From Williamsia muralis NBRC 105860 (GTDB lineage: Bacteria > Actinomycetota > Actinomycetes > Mycobacteriales > Mycobacteriaceae): a DNA stretch of 64,000 nucleotides. Below the pieces are notes generated by a model that saw only the letters and a program-made list of their open reading frames with translations, was not told where the DNA came from and searched no databases. Shown one piece after another: positions 62,326 to 64,000 of this stretch. How positions within the stretch are numbered: position 1 is the first letter of the stretch; every line of letters begins with the position of its first letter. The translations under genes were made by a program, and so were the position numbers. The stretch is taken from positions 372,001 through 436,000 of the forward strand of contig NZ_BDAP01000005.1 of the NCBI RefSeq assembly GCF_001598915.1, read 5' to 3'.

Positions 62326-63174
62326 TCACGCCAAACGGGTGATCTCTACCTTCACCTCGAGGTCCTTGGCGCCCGCGCCTGTGTAGATCCCCTTGAGCGG
62401 AGGCACGTCAGAGTAGTCGCGGCCCACACCGACCGACACATGCTGCTCGGAGATCGCGAGGTCGTTGGTGGGGTCGTACCCCCACCAGCCGCCGGTCCAG
62501 GCCTCGACCCATGCATGGCTCTGCCCCTCGACCGTGCGGTCGATGACTGCCGACCTGCTCGGGTGCAGATAGCCGGACACATAGCGCGACGGAATGCCGA
62601 GGCTGCGCAACATCACCAAGGACAGGTGCGCGTAATCCTGGCAGACGCCTTTCTTCTCTTTCCAGGCCTCGACCGCGGAGGTGTGGACGCCGGTGGTGCC
62701 GGGAACATACTCCATCTCGGTGTGCACCCATTGGCACACGGCGAGCACAGCCTCTTGAGGGGTGAGCCCCTTGGTGAGGCGTTTGGCCACCTGACCGAGC
62801 TGCCTGCTCACCGGTACGTATCCGGTGTTGCTCAGCACCTCGTCGTATCGGTCGATCACCGACTCATGGTGCAGCGATTCCCAATCGAGCAATTCGTCGT
62901 CCGAAGGCATTGCGTCGGGCTCGGTTTCGACCACCGACAGACCCGACACCTCGAGTTCCTCGTGAGGAGCATGCAGGTCGAAGGCGGTGACCGCGGTCCC
63001 CCAGTAGTCGGTGTACCGATACGACCTCGTCGCGGGGATCGTCTCCACACGGTTGATGATCACGTTCTGCCGGGTATCGCTCCGGGGCGTCAGCCGGGCC
63101 TCATTGTACGAAGAGGTGACCGGGGCGTTGTAGGCAAATCCCGTCGAATGCACGACCCGCAATCGCCAGCTCAC
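62326..63174 (-). CDS. transglutaminase-like protease/amidase
   Basis: A 282-residue protein with an N-terminal beta domain (LRVVHSTGFAYNAPVTSSYN) and a transglutaminase core: Cys in GVCQDYAHLSL, His in GQSHAWVEAW and Asp in YDPTND. It overlaps the alpha-E gene by 4 bp. The transglutaminase, alpha-E and circularly permuted ATP-grasp trio is widespread and may modify a peptide or polyamine product; the third member would be beyond the right edge. Confidence 0.9.
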   Translation of the reverse strand: MSWRLRVVHSTGFAYNAPVTSSYNEARLTPRSDTRQNVIINRVETIPATRSYRYTDYWGTAVTAFDLHAPHEELEVSGLSVVETEPDAMPSDDELLDWESLHHESVIDRYDEVLSNTGYVPVSRQLGQVAKRLTKGLTPQEAVLAVCQWVHTEMEYVPGTTGVHTSAVEAWKEKKGVCQDYAHLSLVMLRSLGIPSRYVSGYLHPSRSAVIDRTVEGQSHAWVEAWTGGWWGYDPTNDLAISEQHVSVGVGRDYSDVPPLKGIYTGAGAKDLEVKVEITRLA

Positions 63175-64000
63175 AGTTCACTCTCCTCGATGAATCGGTC
63201 GACCGAATCGCTTGCGGACGTATCCGCCCAGGCGACATACGGCGACACGTGAAAGTACTGGGCCGTCACGGCCTCGCTGACCTCGCGGCACGTCTCCTGC
63301 AGATCGAGCAACCGGGTCTGCAAGTCGTCCAACAACATTCCAGGCTGCATGAACTCGAGCCCGCTTCGCGCGCGGCCCAGGAGACGTTGCGCCTCGGCCT
63401 GTGCGCCCACCCGGCTCGGCCGGTTGTCGAGCTCGATCAATTGCCGTTCGGCCAGGCTGATCGCGTGGAACACCGATCGTGGGAACAGCCGGTCGAGGAG
63501 CAGGAACTCGACCACCCGGGTCGCATCGAGTGCGCCCCGGTAGGTCCTTAGGTAGGTGTCGTGTGCACCCGCGGACCGCAGCACCGTCACCCACGCCGGT
63601 GACCCCGACCTGTCACCTGCACGCGACAACAACATTCGGATGGTCATGTCCACACGCTCGACCGATCGGCCGAGCAGGAGGTAGCGATAACCGTCGTCGT
63701 GGCTGAGGGTGGCGTCGGCCAGTCCGGCGAACATCGCCGCCCGGTTCTTGACGAAGGACAGGAACTCGTACGGCCCGAGCTTGCGCGACGCCCGCTCGGC
63801 GTCACCCAGGCCGTTGTAGGTGGTGTTGAGACATTCCCACATCTCACTCGACGTGACTTCGCGTGCGCCCCTTGCATTTTCCCGGGCCTGACCCACGCTG
63901 TCGACGATGGAGCCTGGTTCCTTCTTCGAGTAGGCGACCCGGTCGGTCAACGACCAGGCGTCCAATTCCACATCGGCGGGAGGCAATTCCATCCCCAATA
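63171..64000 (-). CDS. alpha-E domain protein (DUF403), truncated by window edge
   Basis: The frame runs off the right end. The visible 276 residues include SSEMWECLNTTYNGLGDAER, YRYLLLGRSVERVDMTIRML and FLLLDRLFPRSVFHAISLAE, all alpha-E signatures. The family starts with an RNAESLYWIGRYVERA-like helix, which should lie outside. Coupled to the transglutaminase by ATGA. Confidence 0.9.
   Translation of the reverse strand, partial: LGMELPPADVELDAWSLTDRVAYSKKEPGSIVDSVGQARENARGAREVTSSEMWECLNTTYNGLGDAERASRKLGPYEFLSFVKNRAAMFAGLADATLSHDDGYRYLLLGRSVERVDMTIRMLLSRAGDRSGSPAWVTVLRSAGAHDTYLRTYRGALDATRVVEFLLLDRLFPRSVFHAISLAERQLIELDNRPSRVGAQAEAQRLLGRARSGLEFMQPGMLLDDLQTRLLDLQETCREVSEAVTAQYFHVSPYVAWADTSASDSVDRFIEESEL

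Overview
The window comes from a mycolic-acid actinobacterium (Mycobacteriales). The gene order small protein/dnaG/dgt, glyS/smtB/zur, uppS/recO, era to hrcA, hemW, sirA/cysH, cysA/cysW/cysT/subI, lepA and an Rv2405-like gene follows the Mycobacterium tuberculosis Rv2342-Rv2405 block, as I recall it. Cyclopropane/methoxy mycolate synthase-like and HadAB-like genes support a mycolate producer. Gordonia or a close relative is my best guess, from gene order and style only; no rRNA is present.

Layout. 1-6,760: accessory chromosomal genes (the end of an NB-ARC-type regulator, a covalent-flavin amine oxidase, a SARP regulator, a dehalogenase/epoxide-hydrolase-like enzyme, two small proteins). 6,775-6,851: a tRNA with anticodon CAT. 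7,002-17,369: a 10.3-kb integrated element bounded by a 32-bp direct repeat made from the 3' end of tRNA-Asn. 17,340-17,412: the intact tRNA-Asn. 17,599-28,808: dnaG, dgt, cold-shock protein, glyS, smtB-zur, uppS, recO, and a lipid pair (fused HadAB dehydratase plus mycolate methyltransferase). 29,019-40,896: an ABC-2-type membrane protein, era, CBS/hemolysin, ybeY, phoH, rsmE, dnaJ, hrcA, hemW, a K+ channel. 41,023-52,101: sulfur assimilation, with a rightward reduction/activation operon and a leftward sulfate importer operon, each preceded by a Cys-containing, apparently leaderless upstream ORF. 52,331-64,000: small membrane proteins, a GH15 trehalase-like enzyme, aldo/keto reductase/TetR pair, M3 peptidase, lepA, MazF/PemK-like protein, OsmC protein, transglutaminase and alpha-E protein.

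The most interesting part is the element at 7,002-17,369. It carries a tyrosine integrase, an excisionase-like HTH, a TOPRIM/RecA-like primase-helicase, a chain of small genes joined mostly by 4-bp overlaps, and a capsid module (Mu gpI-like protease, decoration protein, major capsid protein, scaffold-like protein). I see no terminase large subunit, portal, tail or lysis gene. This is the plan of a capsid-encoding phage satellite, broadly comparable to phiRv1/phiRv2 and capsid-forming PICIs but with a smaller structural set. Twelve copies of the heptamer AAGGGAG, in both orientations, lie within 160 bp inside the primase gene and look like an iteron-type origin. Paired integrase arm-site-like repeats occur at both ends, and the element supplies a new terminator to the tRNA gene it disrupted.

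Sulfur genes as a system: CysT/CysW/CysA/SubI import sulfate, CysD/CysN make APS, CysH (CC...CxxC iron-sulfur type) reduces APS to sulfite, SirA reduces sulfite to sulfide, and the CbiX-like chelatase can supply siroheme to SirA. The two upstream ORFs suggest cysteine-responsive control of both operons.
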